Source of the DNA: an uncultured Pedobacter sp.
GTDB lineage: Bacteria; Bacteroidota; Bacteroidia; Sphingobacteriales; Sphingobacteriaceae
NCBI RefSeq assembly: GCF_913776295.1
Contig: NZ_CAJYOJ010000002.1
Location: 1 to 64,000, forward strand
Length of the DNA: 64,000 bases
Direction: 5' to 3'
The position numbers were made by a program, and so were the translations under genes. Position 1 is the stretch's first letter. The number at the start of each line of letters is the position of its first letter. The notes under the pieces were generated by a model, which worked only from the letters and a program-made list of their open reading frames with translations, did not search any database and was not told the DNA's origin. This document shows positions 42,196 to 51,940 of the stretch, piece by piece.

Positions 42196-43866
42196 TTATC
42201 TGATGTTTTTCACCTGGAGGTAATACATAAATTCAATATCCTCCTTTGTAAAAAGTGTATCCTGCCCTTTGGCCAAAGTAACCTGCTGCCAGTTTTGTGA
42301 AGGCACAATTTTAAGTATTTTAACACCTTCTTTTTTCAGCGTTAAAGGCAAATTGAACCCATTGACACAGTTGCTATACCGGTAAAAAGCTTTACCATTT
42401 TTAAGATAATATTCAAAAACGGGAATTTGCACCGTACGTAGATATTGATCAAAAACCTTTGAAAAATTAAAACCCGCTTTTTTGGAAATATAATTTTCAA
42501 TCTGTGCAGTTGTTACCGTTTGATGATAGAAGGTTTGGTTCAGGCCGCGTAATATAGACCTAAAAAGCTGGTCGTTATTTAAACTATGCCGGATGGAATG
42601 CAGCATGTTACCCCCTTTCGGATACATATCGCCACTGCCTTGCGCATTTACACCATAAGGTGGAATAATAGGAACATCATTTCTGATACCTTTTCTAATG
42701 CCGAAATTGTATTCATTTCCAGCTTTGGTGCCAAAAGTATAATCTACAAAAAGTGTTTCGCTGTAGTTCGTAAATCCTTCGTGCACCCACATATCGGCCA
42801 GATCGTTACTGGTAATGTTGTTGCCAAACCATTCGTGTCCGCTTTCATGAATGATGATAAAATCCCATTTCAGCCCCCAACCGTTGCCCGACATATCTCT
42901 ACCTCTGTAACCAAACTTATATCCATTGCCATAAGAAACTGCCGATTGATGTTCCATACCAGAATGCGAAGCATCGATCAACTGATAACCGTCTTCATAA
43001 AAAGGATAAGCTCCAAACCAGTACTCCATACTTTTCATCATTTTATGAACCTGATCGGGCATATAGGTTTTCGCCTTGGCGTAATTGTAATCAAGCACCC
43101 AATAATTTACATCAAGTGCACCCTTCTCTCCTGCGTATTTTTCCTTGAAATTTACGTATTTGCCAATATAAGGGATAATACAATAATTACTGATCGGGTT
43201 TTTTACATTGTATTGATAGGTTGTGGTGCCATCCTGGTTATCTTTTTTAAAAACCAGGCGGCCATTACCCACGGCCACCAGGGTATCCGGAACAGTCATA
43301 GTTAAAGAAGCACCTAGATTTGGTTCATCGCTTTGATGATCTTTATTAGGATACCAAATAGAAGCCCCCAGGCCCTGACAGGCTACGGTCATCCATGGAC
43401 GGGAAAGCGAGTCGGTAGTAAAAATGAAACCACCATCCCAGGGTGCCTTTTTGGCCTGATGCACTTTTCCATGGTAAAAAATATGCACATTGTTTAATGC
43501 CGACAGTTTCTGTGCCGGTACATGTAAATACCATACACTGCCAACATGCTCAAATTTTAACTTTGAACCGTCATTATATACAACACTATCAATAATTAAG
43601 GGTTCCTGCAAATCGATCTGCATGCGGGTATTACCATTATTGTGCTGCACTACTTTATAAACGATTTTATTAGAGCCGCTTATGCTTTTATCATTATAAT
43701 CAGGCTTAACAGCGAGTTCGTAACGCTGTACATCCCACCAGTTCCGTTCGGCATTTAGGCTTCCCCTTAAAGTATCGGCGAAAGTATAAACTTTTGTTGG
43801 TGACTGCGCAAATAGCAGTATGCTAAATGTTGAGAAAAGTAGGGTTAAGGAGGTTATTTTTTTCAT
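42196..43866 (-). CDS. M1 family zinc aminopeptidase, exported
   Basis: A 556-residue protein with a signal peptide (1-20, ...FSILLFAQ). The zinc motif is HESGHEWFGNNIT near residues 338-350, with third ligand Glu in WVHEGFTNYSE about 20 residues on. It is shorter than full aminopeptidase N (near 850), lacking the long C-terminal helical domain, like LTA4-hydrolase-type or short Bacteroidota M1 enzymes. The aminopeptidase-N exopeptide motif GAMEN is replaced by a segment near ASHSGMEHQSAVSYG, so G-M-E-H takes its place. It probably trims peptides in the periplasm, in line with the surrounding peptidase genes. Confidence 0.88.
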   Translation of the reverse strand: MKKITSLTLLFSTFSILLFAQSPTKVYTFADTLRGSLNAERNWWDVQRYELAVKPDYNDKSISGSNKIVYKVVQHNNGNTRMQIDLQEPLIIDSVVYNDGSKLKFEHVGSVWYLHVPAQKLSALNNVHIFYHGKVHQAKKAPWDGGFIFTTDSLSRPWMTVACQGLGASIWYPNKDHQSDEPNLGASLTMTVPDTLVAVGNGRLVFKKDNQDGTTTYQYNVKNPISNYCIIPYIGKYVNFKEKYAGEKGALDVNYWVLDYNYAKAKTYMPDQVHKMMKSMEYWFGAYPFYEDGYQLIDASHSGMEHQSAVSYGNGYKFGYRGRDMSGNGWGLKWDFIIIHESGHEWFGNNITSNDLADMWVHEGFTNYSETLFVDYTFGTKAGNEYNFGIRKGIRNDVPIIPPYGVNAQGSGDMYPKGGNMLHSIRHSLNNDQLFRSILRGLNQTFYHQTVTTAQIENYISKKAGFNFSKVFDQYLRTVQIPVFEYYLKNGKAFYRYSNCVNGFNLPLTLKKEGVKILKIVPSQNWQQVTLAKGQDTLFTKEDIEFMYYLQVKNIR

Positions 43867-44499
43867 ATTTTTTGCTAGTTATTATGTTGCAATAGCGTAT
43901 GCTTAATTTGAAAAGCACTTTCAGCTTTTCATCGGTTACGGCAGCCCTGCTATCCTTCCTGCTCCGATGAAGAATCGGGAGCATCCGTTCTATCACCTGT
44001 CCGTTGCAGGCGGGGGTTTAGTTAACCTGGGTTTATACTAAACAGCCCGTTTCTATCACGTGCATCAGCCTGCGTTTTTAGCCCTGACAGGAGCCGGCAT
44101 TCCGATCCTTTACCGATAAATCGGCACTGAAATTAGCATCGGAATAAAGCGGATGGCAGGAACCTCCTTTTAAAAAAAGTGAAAGCCCCTGCGCTCCAAA
44201 ACAAAATATTGGTTAATAAGATAAAAAATAATCCCGATAGCACAAACTCGATTAATAACATACATTTCAAAGATCTTCAGTAGTTATTTCAAACTCGCTG
44301 TCGTCACCCCTGACCTGTAGTGCAGCGGAAAGCTACACAGTAAACCGAGCCTCAAACGAGCTCACCGAAGGTAATTTATATCAAGGTCTATCTAGTGAGA
44401 TGGATGCTGAAACACCCGTCCGAACGGCCGGGCGGAAGTTCAGCATGACGATCACATCAGCAGATAAACTCAGAAGATCACGACAACTAAATTTTATTA
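43867..44499. other. 633-bp gene-free region with dispersed repeats
   Basis: No gene is found. The left two-thirds is a mosaic of GC-rich fragments (GACAGGAGCCGGCATTCCGA near 44089, ATCGGAATAAAGCGGATGGC near 44140) of a kind repeated in Sphingobacteriaceae genomes. The right part holds a copy of the 50-bp repeat. It separates the M1 peptidase gene from the aminopeptidase P gene. Confidence 0.5.
44403..44452 (+). repeat. Copy 2 of a 50-bp dispersed repeat
   Basis: It matches the reverse complement of 28934-28983 at 44 of 50 positions. Arms CTGAAC/GTTCAG-like segments flank a GC-rich centre CCGTCCGAACGGCCGGGCGG with local self-complementarity. It lies between genes. Confidence 0.75.
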
Positions 44500-45897
44500 C
44501 TAATAAGCTTCACTTCTAATGGATTCTATTTCTTCCGTAGTAATGGCCAAATGTTTTCCCAACATTCTGCTTCCGTTTTCGGTTATCAGGAAATCATCTT
44601 CAACCCTGATGCCGCTAAAGTTTCTAAACTGCTCCAGTTTATCATAGTTAATAAATTCGGCAAACTGGTTGGCGGCTTTCCAGCGATCTATCAGTTCCGG
44701 AATGATATAAACACCTGGTTCTACCGTTAATACATAACCGGTTTCCAGCGCTTTGCCCAATCTTAGAGATTTTAGCCCAAACTGAGTGGTATTTTTAGTC
44801 AGCTCATCCGTATAGCCTACGTATTGCTCACCTAGATCTTCCATATCGTGTACATCCAGGCCCATCATATGTCCGGTTCCGCATTGAAAGAACATGGCAT
44901 GCGCACCCGCCTGTACGGCATCATCTATATTACCTTTCATCAAACCAATATCCTTTAAGCCCTGTGCCAGCATTTTACAAGAGACCAGATGCACATCTAA
45001 ATACCTTACACCCGGCGCCAACAGATCTTTGCCATGTGTATAAGCATTCAATACAATATCATAAACGTCTTTTTGCTCTGCAGTAAATTTCTTACCTACC
45101 GGAAAAGTACGTGTAAGATCGCCCGCATAACCCAAAGCAGTTTCTACACCAGAATCGTTTAAAACCAGTTGCCCTTCCCGGAGTTGATTGCCATGATAAT
45201 GATTATGCAAAATTTCTCCGCGAACCGTTAAAATAACCGGATAGGCCAGATTACCACCGGAAGCCAATGCAGCACCTTGAATTTTAGCGGCAAGTTCGCG
45301 CTCATACATCCCGGGTTTTGCCTGTTGCATCACCATTAAATGAATATCAGCAGATATTGCTGCTGCACGATCCAATTCGTCAATTTCTTCAATAGATTTA
45401 ACGGACCGTTGTGATATTACCGCCTTAATAAAACTTAAGGATGCTTTTTCCTTAAGTTGATCAATGGACAGGTTAAGCCAGTTAGCCAATTTAATTTTAT
45501 TCTCAGAACGGTAAGGCGGTAAGAAATGAACCTCACGATTTTTGCCTAAGTATTGTTTAACATAAGTGTTTAGTTTTGCATAGGGCAGAACTTTGGTTAG
45601 GCCAGCATCCAAACTCTTTTCTTCAAGTGTTTTCTGCCGGCCCATCCATACAATGTCATCAATTCCCATTTCGTCACCGAACAGTATGATCTCGTCTTCG
45701 TCCAAATCAATAATGGCACCTAAAGATGGTTCACTGATACCAAAATAATATAAAAAGGTACTATCCTGCCTGAAATGGTAGGTGTTATCTTTATAATTCA
45801 TCGGGCTTTCTTCATTACCCAAAAAGAGTAATATTCCCGAATTTACCTTTGATTTTAACGTTGCTCTTCTCTGGAGGTAAACTTTCTTTTCAAACAT
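44500..45897 (-). CDS. pepP: Xaa-Pro aminopeptidase (PepP-type, M24B)
   Basis: About 465 residues from the ATG at 45897 (MFEKKVYLQRRATLKSKV), the usual PepP start; 15 upstream codons are open but lack similarity. The aminopeptidase P N-terminal domain (1-150) is followed by a pita-bread catalytic domain. The five metal ligands are visible: Asp in LNDSGVETALGYAGDLTR (two), His in GLDVHDM, Glu in LTVEPGVYI, Glu in GIRVEDDFL. It removes an N-terminal residue linked to proline and has no signal peptide, so it acts in the cytoplasm. It complements DPP IV and the second M24B enzyme. Confidence 0.92.
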   Translation of the reverse strand: MFEKKVYLQRRATLKSKVNSGILLFLGNEESPMNYKDNTYHFRQDSTFLYYFGISEPSLGAIIDLDEDEIILFGDEMGIDDIVWMGRQKTLEEKSLDAGLTKVLPYAKLNTYVKQYLGKNREVHFLPPYRSENKIKLANWLNLSIDQLKEKASLSFIKAVISQRSVKSIEEIDELDRAAAISADIHLMVMQQAKPGMYERELAAKIQGAALASGGNLAYPVILTVRGEILHNHYHGNQLREGQLVLNDSGVETALGYAGDLTRTFPVGKKFTAEQKDVYDIVLNAYTHGKDLLAPGVRYLDVHLVSCKMLAQGLKDIGLMKGNIDDAVQAGAHAMFFQCGTGHMMGLDVHDMEDLGEQYVGYTDELTKNTTQFGLKSLRLGKALETGYVLTVEPGVYIIPELIDRWKAANQFAEFINYDKLEQFRNFSGIRVEDDFLITENGSRMLGKHLAITTEEIESIRSEAY

Positions 45898-46527
45898 ATT
45901 TTTAATCGTTAAGCAAATATCCCAAAAGCTAATTTTATTCAATAATAATTAAATACAATAGCTAAAATACGGGAGGTATCTGCAAATTATAAGCTATTAA
46001 TGTGGCATAAAAGTCACAATAAATTTCATTTTAACGAAAAAGAATATCAAATCTGTTTACCACGCTTGGTTTATTAATAGTTCAAAGATAAAATCTATAA
46101 ATTATTATATATAAATCTTTTATTTAAACAATTATAAAATTTATTTAGATTATTTATAAAGATAAGAAACAAACTATTAAACACTTTTTTATCAATAAAA
46201 AATACCAATATATAATTAATAAACTGATTTACAACAGTATAAATAATACTTATAAATAAATTTGAGATGTAATACTTATAATACATTGTTAATCAAAATA
46301 TAATGAATTTAAATAAGTTTTTCTTATTAAATAAATTAGCAGTATTTTGACTGGTGATTTAGTCTTACTCTATCTTTTATGTTGAGTGCAGCGGCACTAC
46401 GGATTACAAAATCCTATTGATTTTTAAGACTGAATAATGAGCGGCAGACGCTGCCCGTATTTTAAAAATCCGTAGAGCCTTCCGGAACTCTACGGATAGA
46501 TTGGAGTAGATTGAAGACAGATCAATA
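45898..46527. other. 630-bp AT-rich intergenic region with hairpin repeat
   Basis: From 46080 to 46340 the DNA is extremely AT-rich and any open frame there (for example 46095-46286, minus) is low-complexity and not credible. A dispersed hairpin and a lone CACTACGGAT arm follow at 46395-46497. Confidence 0.5.
46468..46497. repeat. Dispersed hairpin repeat, ATCCGTAG type
   Basis: ATCCGTAGAG and CTCTACGGAT pair perfectly around a 10-base loop. A third arm CACTACGGAT is at 46395-46404. The same family occurs at 62141-62173 (arms ATCCGTAGTG/CACTACGGAT) and, split, at 17.8 kb. It is located 31 bp past the DUF5695 gene and may double as its terminator, although no T-run follows. Confidence 0.7.
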
Positions 46528-49293
46528 TTACTTTTGAAGAACAATTTCAGTAGTATGAGCTTTTGAAAGCTGGAATTCGTACCCTCCCCTCTTCTCCATT
46601 GCTTTGCTTTTTACTGAATAAACAGCAGCTCCATTAACTTTTGCAGGTTGCGACAACCTCAGCAAGGCGTTTGGCGTATATTCATTTGCTTTCGCGAGTT
46701 TTAAGTGAATTTCGCCGTTTACTGTGTTATAAGCCACTTCATCAATGGCTCCGGCGTCCAAATTGATCCAAAGCCCTGCAGGGGCGACGTAAACGGATGA
46801 TTTTGCTGCGGTAGTCAATTTAACATTAATTACCTGGCCAGTTTGGTTCAGATTACCTCCGAAAGCTAACCAGCCAAACTCAGGATGCTTAACAATGTAG
46901 GTAGCAGTATTAACCGCATAGCCAAAAAAGCCAGATCCGTAATCGCCGGTGATACCGTCATTTTTCAAGGTTGAAGGGTAAGCATGAAATGCTGCCGGAG
47001 CAAAACCTTCCTGAGTGATGTTAGAAATCCCACCTAATAAGCCACCGTAGCCGGCACGCAGAAGGTAAAAATCGCCAGGATTTTTACGATAATCCATCAA
47101 TACCGGAATGGCGTTAAGTGCCGAGCCGTAGTGGTGGATCATACGTTCGATGCGGGAAAGTTTACCTCCATAAAGAAAATCCCAGTATCTACGGGCGTTC
47201 CCATTGTAGGCCCAATGGGGCAGTACAGGCATATAGGCCAGGATAGCATCAAGGGTTACGTTGGCTTTATCCTGGTAGCCAAAATAACTCGACCATACAT
47301 AAACTTCTTCTTGACCTGTAGAATCCCAAGGCATCTCACTACCAAATGGATATTGTAATGAACGCCAATGGTTGGCCCGCTTTTTCATTTCATTTTCTAA
47401 GCGGGTAGCTTCTTCGGTTAAGCCTTCGTTTTTAAGATCGTTTAAGATAAGATAGAATACAGTACCCTCCATTTGGCCGAACTCAGCATAATAAGGTGCA
47501 ATATTAACCATCGCCATGCCTGTTTCGGCTGCATCAATAAGATGCTGTTTCCATTGTTGTTCTTCTACAAGGCCCTTGTAATTACGTGCCAACCGGTACA
47601 TTACCCAATGGGCTGCCGCAACATGCGGGTAATTATAAGACCGGCCCAGGTTATCTGCTTCTTTTTTTGGCCATGCAGACCAGACTTTAAAGTTGATGTT
47701 AGCCTCATAAGTACCTTTAGGAAGAGAGTCTGGCGCATAATAAAACAAACTCTTTTTTACGCCATATTTCTGAGGGCCACTTTTGAGTTGTATTCGTCCA
47801 AACATTACGCTATCTACAAATTGTTTCAGCTTATCAACCTCCTCTTTTTTGGGTTGCACCAGTTGCTTCATCATGGCACCTAACCACGAACCTGCACCAC
47901 CTTCATCGCTCAAACCCGAAATCCAGGCACGATTATCCTGGATGACCTGCTGTTGTTTTTCATTATCATAAGTAATCACCGCTGGACTTCTTTTAAAAAC
48001 AGGATCAGGCTGGTTAAACCATTGCCTGGTGGTTAAAAAATTTCCGTAACTCGCAATCACATTACGCTCCGCTTCGATTACTTTATAATTGACAGTTTGC
48101 TCCAAACCGTCTTCATAAGTAATGGATAATCTTGCCCTTCCCCAGGTATTGCCCTTTATCAGATAACTTTTCCAACCGTTTTTGGTTAAATCTGCCGCAA
48201 CTATTTTCAAAGCATTTTCAGGCTGAACCTGAATGGTTTTAATCTTTTTGGGATAATTGATAAATAGTTTTCCTTCTACATCTTTAGGCAGTACATAACC
48301 TGGAACCGATATGGCTACTGGTCTCTTGTTTTCTATCAGCTTGTTTTCAATATCTTTGGCTGTACCCGATAGGATAAACTGAAGGGCATAACTACGACTT
48401 TCGCCTGGTTTTAATACCGTTGAAGTCGGCGTATTCCATTGCTCGGCATGCTTCCATTCGTTTTCAGCATAAGCTTTGCTATACACCATCCATTCATAAA
48501 AGCCTTCAAAAGCAATTCCTCGTGGCGTCCGATCATCGTTCAGCGGGTTGTAAGCTTCAAATGGTGTATTTCCAAGTGGTGCAACCAATAAAGAAGGCGC
48601 ATGTCCGCTTAAGCGGGTAACCTGCAGATATCCAGCATCTTTACCGATATAAGGATCATAAAATACATTTTTGGCATGCGTTTGCTCCAATGTACGGCCC
48701 TCTAAAATGTTGTCAAAAATCATCGGAATTCCCAATGCGCCGATTTCTATATTTTTATTGGTTTTGTTTTTCAGTTCAAAGCGCAGTACAAGCTTTCCGT
48801 TCACCATTTCCCATATCCTTTTAACCTGTAGCGGAATATCGGATGGAAGTGTTGCTGCGAGATCAGCAGCAGCGAGTATCTTTTTGCCCATTAGGATATT
48901 TTTTACCGGACTTCGTTGTGCCGCGGTGCTGTAACTTTTCCAGCTTTCTTCTCCGATATAGCGTAATCTTAAATTGATATCACCTAAATGGTACAGGCCA
49001 TCTGAACTACGCACCTTTAAACTATCACTGGGTACAAAATCAAAATCTTTAACCATTTTAGGCTGGAGCCCTGCCACGGTTTGCGAAGATTTAACAAGCT
49101 TAAGATTAAAGGCACCGGCATTGTAGGTTGAAAAACCATTTTCTAGACCCAAAGTTGACGGCCTTTTACCTAAGGCAAGCCACGGTGATTGTGCATAAAT
49201 CACCTGAACACTTACTAAACTTAAAATACAGCAAAATATTGCTTTAAAAGTTATTGCGCATAAAGCAATCTTCTTTTTTGATTTGATGATCAT
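46528..49293 (-). CDS. DUF5695 family exported protein
   Basis: A 921-residue protein with a signal peptide (1-35, ...VSVQVIYAQ). It begins with the DUF5695 hallmark STLGLENGFSTYNAGAFNLKLVKSSQT and extends over the whole chain. A beta-rich N-terminal half (a glycoside-hydrolase-like sandwich) is followed by a helical toroid from about 430 (WVMYRLARNYKGL, YYAEFGQMEGTVFYLILNDL, WAYNGNARRYWDFLYGGKLSR) and beta strands at the end. Such architecture is seen in polysaccharide-active enzymes, but no activity is established for DUF5695. It is a single gene, minus strand. Confidence 0.82.
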   Translation of the reverse strand: MIIKSKKKIALCAITFKAIFCCILSLVSVQVIYAQSPWLALGKRPSTLGLENGFSTYNAGAFNLKLVKSSQTVAGLQPKMVKDFDFVPSDSLKVRSSDGLYHLGDINLRLRYIGEESWKSYSTAAQRSPVKNILMGKKILAAADLAATLPSDIPLQVKRIWEMVNGKLVLRFELKNKTNKNIEIGALGIPMIFDNILEGRTLEQTHAKNVFYDPYIGKDAGYLQVTRLSGHAPSLLVAPLGNTPFEAYNPLNDDRTPRGIAFEGFYEWMVYSKAYAENEWKHAEQWNTPTSTVLKPGESRSYALQFILSGTAKDIENKLIENKRPVAISVPGYVLPKDVEGKLFINYPKKIKTIQVQPENALKIVAADLTKNGWKSYLIKGNTWGRARLSITYEDGLEQTVNYKVIEAERNVIASYGNFLTTRQWFNQPDPVFKRSPAVITYDNEKQQQVIQDNRAWISGLSDEGGAGSWLGAMMKQLVQPKKEEVDKLKQFVDSVMFGRIQLKSGPQKYGVKKSLFYYAPDSLPKGTYEANINFKVWSAWPKKEADNLGRSYNYPHVAAAHWVMYRLARNYKGLVEEQQWKQHLIDAAETGMAMVNIAPYYAEFGQMEGTVFYLILNDLKNEGLTEEATRLENEMKKRANHWRSLQYPFGSEMPWDSTGQEEVYVWSSYFGYQDKANVTLDAILAYMPVLPHWAYNGNARRYWDFLYGGKLSRIERMIHHYGSALNAIPVLMDYRKNPGDFYLLRAGYGGLLGGISNITQEGFAPAAFHAYPSTLKNDGITGDYGSGFFGYAVNTATYIVKHPEFGWLAFGGNLNQTGQVINVKLTTAAKSSVYVAPAGLWINLDAGAIDEVAYNTVNGEIHLKLAKANEYTPNALLRLSQPAKVNGAAVYSVKSKAMEKRGGYEFQLSKAHTTEIVLQK

Positions 49294-50011
49294 CGCGACA
49301 AAAGGATTTATATACCTAGTTGAATCAAAAATAAAATTTAAAAGACAAAGCGGGCATTGAAGCTAACAATTGCGCAAAATCGGTAAAGAATTGGTGTATT
49401 TACAAGAAGTTTGGCGTGAAGCGGTAGGCGGATGGAGGAATTAGATAGATGAAGCGTGACTGGTCACAGATGTAATCATTTAAGCTTATATTATCCAACG
49501 GTTGTCTGCAAGCTCCCACTGACAGGATCTAATAGTGATGAAAGCAATCTGATCCCGGACATTTGAGAACCACAAGGGCTCAGCGATGCTAACTTTAACG
49601 CGCTTGTATCTAGATCACCAATCAAGTTGGGAATGACGATTCCGTGAGGAATATTGCCAGATCAAATTGATATGTCGCCTGAATTGATTTTATGCAATAA
49701 ATTATCCTTCATATGACAACTAAAACATTATGTACAACCTGATTTTAAGCCCCGCAGATTATGCGAAATACGCTGATTAATTAACACGTAAAGAAAACAG
49801 GCTCAAAACTGTAAATTATCACAAAAACGGGTCTTCATTATGAGAAACGGAGCAATCTTAATGAAATAGGAATAGCCTTGCCGTAAAGATTGCTTCCCAC
49901 TAAAATAAGAGTGGCTGCCAGCTGAAAAGGGATACTCGCATAGGGTGATCATTATTTTAGGAGATTTATTGAACGCGCTACCTTAAAAAAGCAAATTTAT
50001 TCAGCCAAATT
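49294..50011. other. 718-bp gene-free region
   Basis: No credible gene lies on either strand. Fragments such as CAAGTTGGGAATGACGATTC (about 49623) resemble the ends of dispersed Bacteroidota repeats. The stretch right of 49680 is AT-rich with no clear hairpin or T-run. Confidence 0.45.
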
Positions 50012-51787
50012 TTAAATAGGCTGGCATTTACCTTGCAACCATTTGGCTTCCTCGTCGAACAACATGGGTTGCAACTGCTCGAACACCATTTGGTTGTATT
50101 GATTTAGCCATTCGATCTGGTCTGATGCCAAAAGCGTTTTGTTGATGATAGCCGTATCGATAAAACATAATGTCAGGGTTTCGAAAGTGAGAAATTCACC
50201 AAATTCACTACTGCCTGCAGGCACGCATAAAACCAGGTTTTCAATACGCACACCATGTTTCGCGGGGCGATAAATTCCGGGTTCTATGGAGGTTACCATG
50301 CCTGATTTAATAGTTACATCTATATTAGCCGGACTAATACTCTGAGGCCCTTCATGTACGTTCAGAAAAAAGCCAATTCCATGCCCGGTTCCATGACCAA
50401 AATTGATAGCGTGTTCCCATAGCGGTTTTCTGCAAACCGAATCGATCTGATAACCTTTGGTTCCTTGTGGAAAAATCAGTTTGGATCCTTCTATCAACCC
50501 TTTCAGCACCAAAGTATAATCATCAGCCTGGGTGGAAGAACAATTGCCGATTGGCATAACCCTGGTAATATCGGTTGTACCGTATAAATACTGACCTCCT
50601 GAATCGACAAGAAACAAACCATCTCCTAAAATTTCCTGATCGCTTTCAGCTGTTACGCTATAATGTGGTAATGCACCATTGGCATTGTAACCCGCAATGG
50701 TATTGAAGCTCAAACCCACAAAAGATATTTGTTCTGCTCTAAATGAAGCCAACTTTTCTGCCGCAGACCATTCAGTAATCTGCTCTTTGCCTAAACGCTC
50801 TTCCATCCATTTGAAGAACCTGGTCAAAGCTACGCCGTCATGTAACATGGCTTTACGGATATGGCTGATTTCGGTATCGTTCTTTATACTTTTTAAATGT
50901 GTGCTCGGATTAATACCTGAGATTATTTTAGCACCTTTCGGCAGGCATTCAAACAAGCCGAAACAGGTCCGTTTCGGATCGATAAAAATCTGTATATCTT
51001 CTGGTAGTTCTTTTAATGCTGCATTTACTTCAGTATAGGAATGCAGCGCTACCCCCTGCTGATTTAATGTTTGGACAGCTGTTTGCGACAGCTTTTGTTT
51101 ATCTATAAATAGTTTTACCTCTTCGGGTGTTATCAAAGCAAAACTTAAAGTTACCGGGTTATAATCTACGTCTTGTCCACGTAAATTAAACAACCAGGCA
51201 ATGTCGTCGAGCGATGAAATAAAGTGATAACCAGCGCTATTGTTTTTTAATATTGCCCTTACCTGATTAATTTTTGCCGAAATGCTAAGTCCAGCAGCTT
51301 CTTCGTCGATTAAAAAAGCATTTTCTACAGGTAGCCCCGCCCGATCCTGCCAGATGCTGCCAATAAAATCAACATTGATGATTTCTATTTCATGCTGGGA
51401 TAAATTATGCTGCAGGTCGTGAGCCAATGCCACAGTAACGAATTCGTAGTTAAAACCCACCTTTGCACCTTTTGGCAGCTTTTCAGCTAACCAACCGATA
51501 TATTCCGGAGTGTGTGGCACTTTTAGCCTCACCAACTCGTAGCCGGTGCCCGCCAATTGTGCTTCGGCCTGTGTAAAATATCTCGAATCAGTCCATAAGC
51601 CTGCAAAATCCTGAGTAATAACCAACGTACCGGCTGAGCCCGTAAATCCACAAGCGAACAAAATAGCCTTATAATGTGCAGGTAAGTATTCACTGATGTG
51701 TGGATCTGAAGCAGTAATAATATAAGCATCTACTTGTTGAGCGAACATTAATTGTCGCAGGGCCCGTAATTTTTCGGAAAAGGTCAT
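50012..51787 (-). CDS. Xaa-Pro aminopeptidase, three-domain eukaryote-like aminopeptidase P (M24B)
   Basis: A 591-residue cytoplasmic enzyme. Two creatinase-like N-terminal domains (1-150, 155-300; start LRALRQLMFAQQVDAYIITASDPHISEYLP) precede the metallopeptidase domain. Its ligands are Asp/Asp in LVDSGGQYLYGTTDITR, His in GTGHGIGFFLNVHEGP, Glu in VTSIEPGIY and Glu in GVRIENLVL. A C-terminal M24_C extension follows. It is longer than PepP (44.5 kb) and of the XPNPEP1-like class, so the window holds two different Xaa-Pro aminopeptidases. Both would finish proline-containing peptides released by DPP IV. Confidence 0.93.
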   Translation of the reverse strand: MTFSEKLRALRQLMFAQQVDAYIITASDPHISEYLPAHYKAILFACGFTGSAGTLVITQDFAGLWTDSRYFTQAEAQLAGTGYELVRLKVPHTPEYIGWLAEKLPKGAKVGFNYEFVTVALAHDLQHNLSQHEIEIINVDFIGSIWQDRAGLPVENAFLIDEEAAGLSISAKINQVRAILKNNSAGYHFISSLDDIAWLFNLRGQDVDYNPVTLSFALITPEEVKLFIDKQKLSQTAVQTLNQQGVALHSYTEVNAALKELPEDIQIFIDPKRTCFGLFECLPKGAKIISGINPSTHLKSIKNDTEISHIRKAMLHDGVALTRFFKWMEERLGKEQITEWSAAEKLASFRAEQISFVGLSFNTIAGYNANGALPHYSVTAESDQEILGDGLFLVDSGGQYLYGTTDITRVMPIGNCSSTQADDYTLVLKGLIEGSKLIFPQGTKGYQIDSVCRKPLWEHAINFGHGTGHGIGFFLNVHEGPQSISPANIDVTIKSGMVTSIEPGIYRPAKHGVRIENLVLCVPAGSSEFGEFLTFETLTLCFIDTAIINKTLLASDQIEWLNQYNQMVFEQLQPMLFDEEAKWLQGKCQPI

Positions 51788-51940
51788 CTGAGATTTGTTT
51801 TATTGGGTCAAATTTAAATATTACAATGACATCTTAAAACAAGAACTCATACACCTTTACCGTGATTTTATTTTCTGTAAGCAAATGCTTATGCCTAACG
51901 TTAAGCATCGTCTCCTTCAAAAACCATAAATAATTGAATG

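Noticed and set aside
42586..43305. 239-codon plus-strand frame
   Set aside because: It lies wholly opposite the M1 peptidase gene, whose active-site motifs are intact; a typical antisense shadow.
46095..46286. 63-codon minus-strand frame rich in Asn, Ile, Phe and Tyr
   Set aside because: It is a by-product of extreme AT content; low complexity and no start signals.
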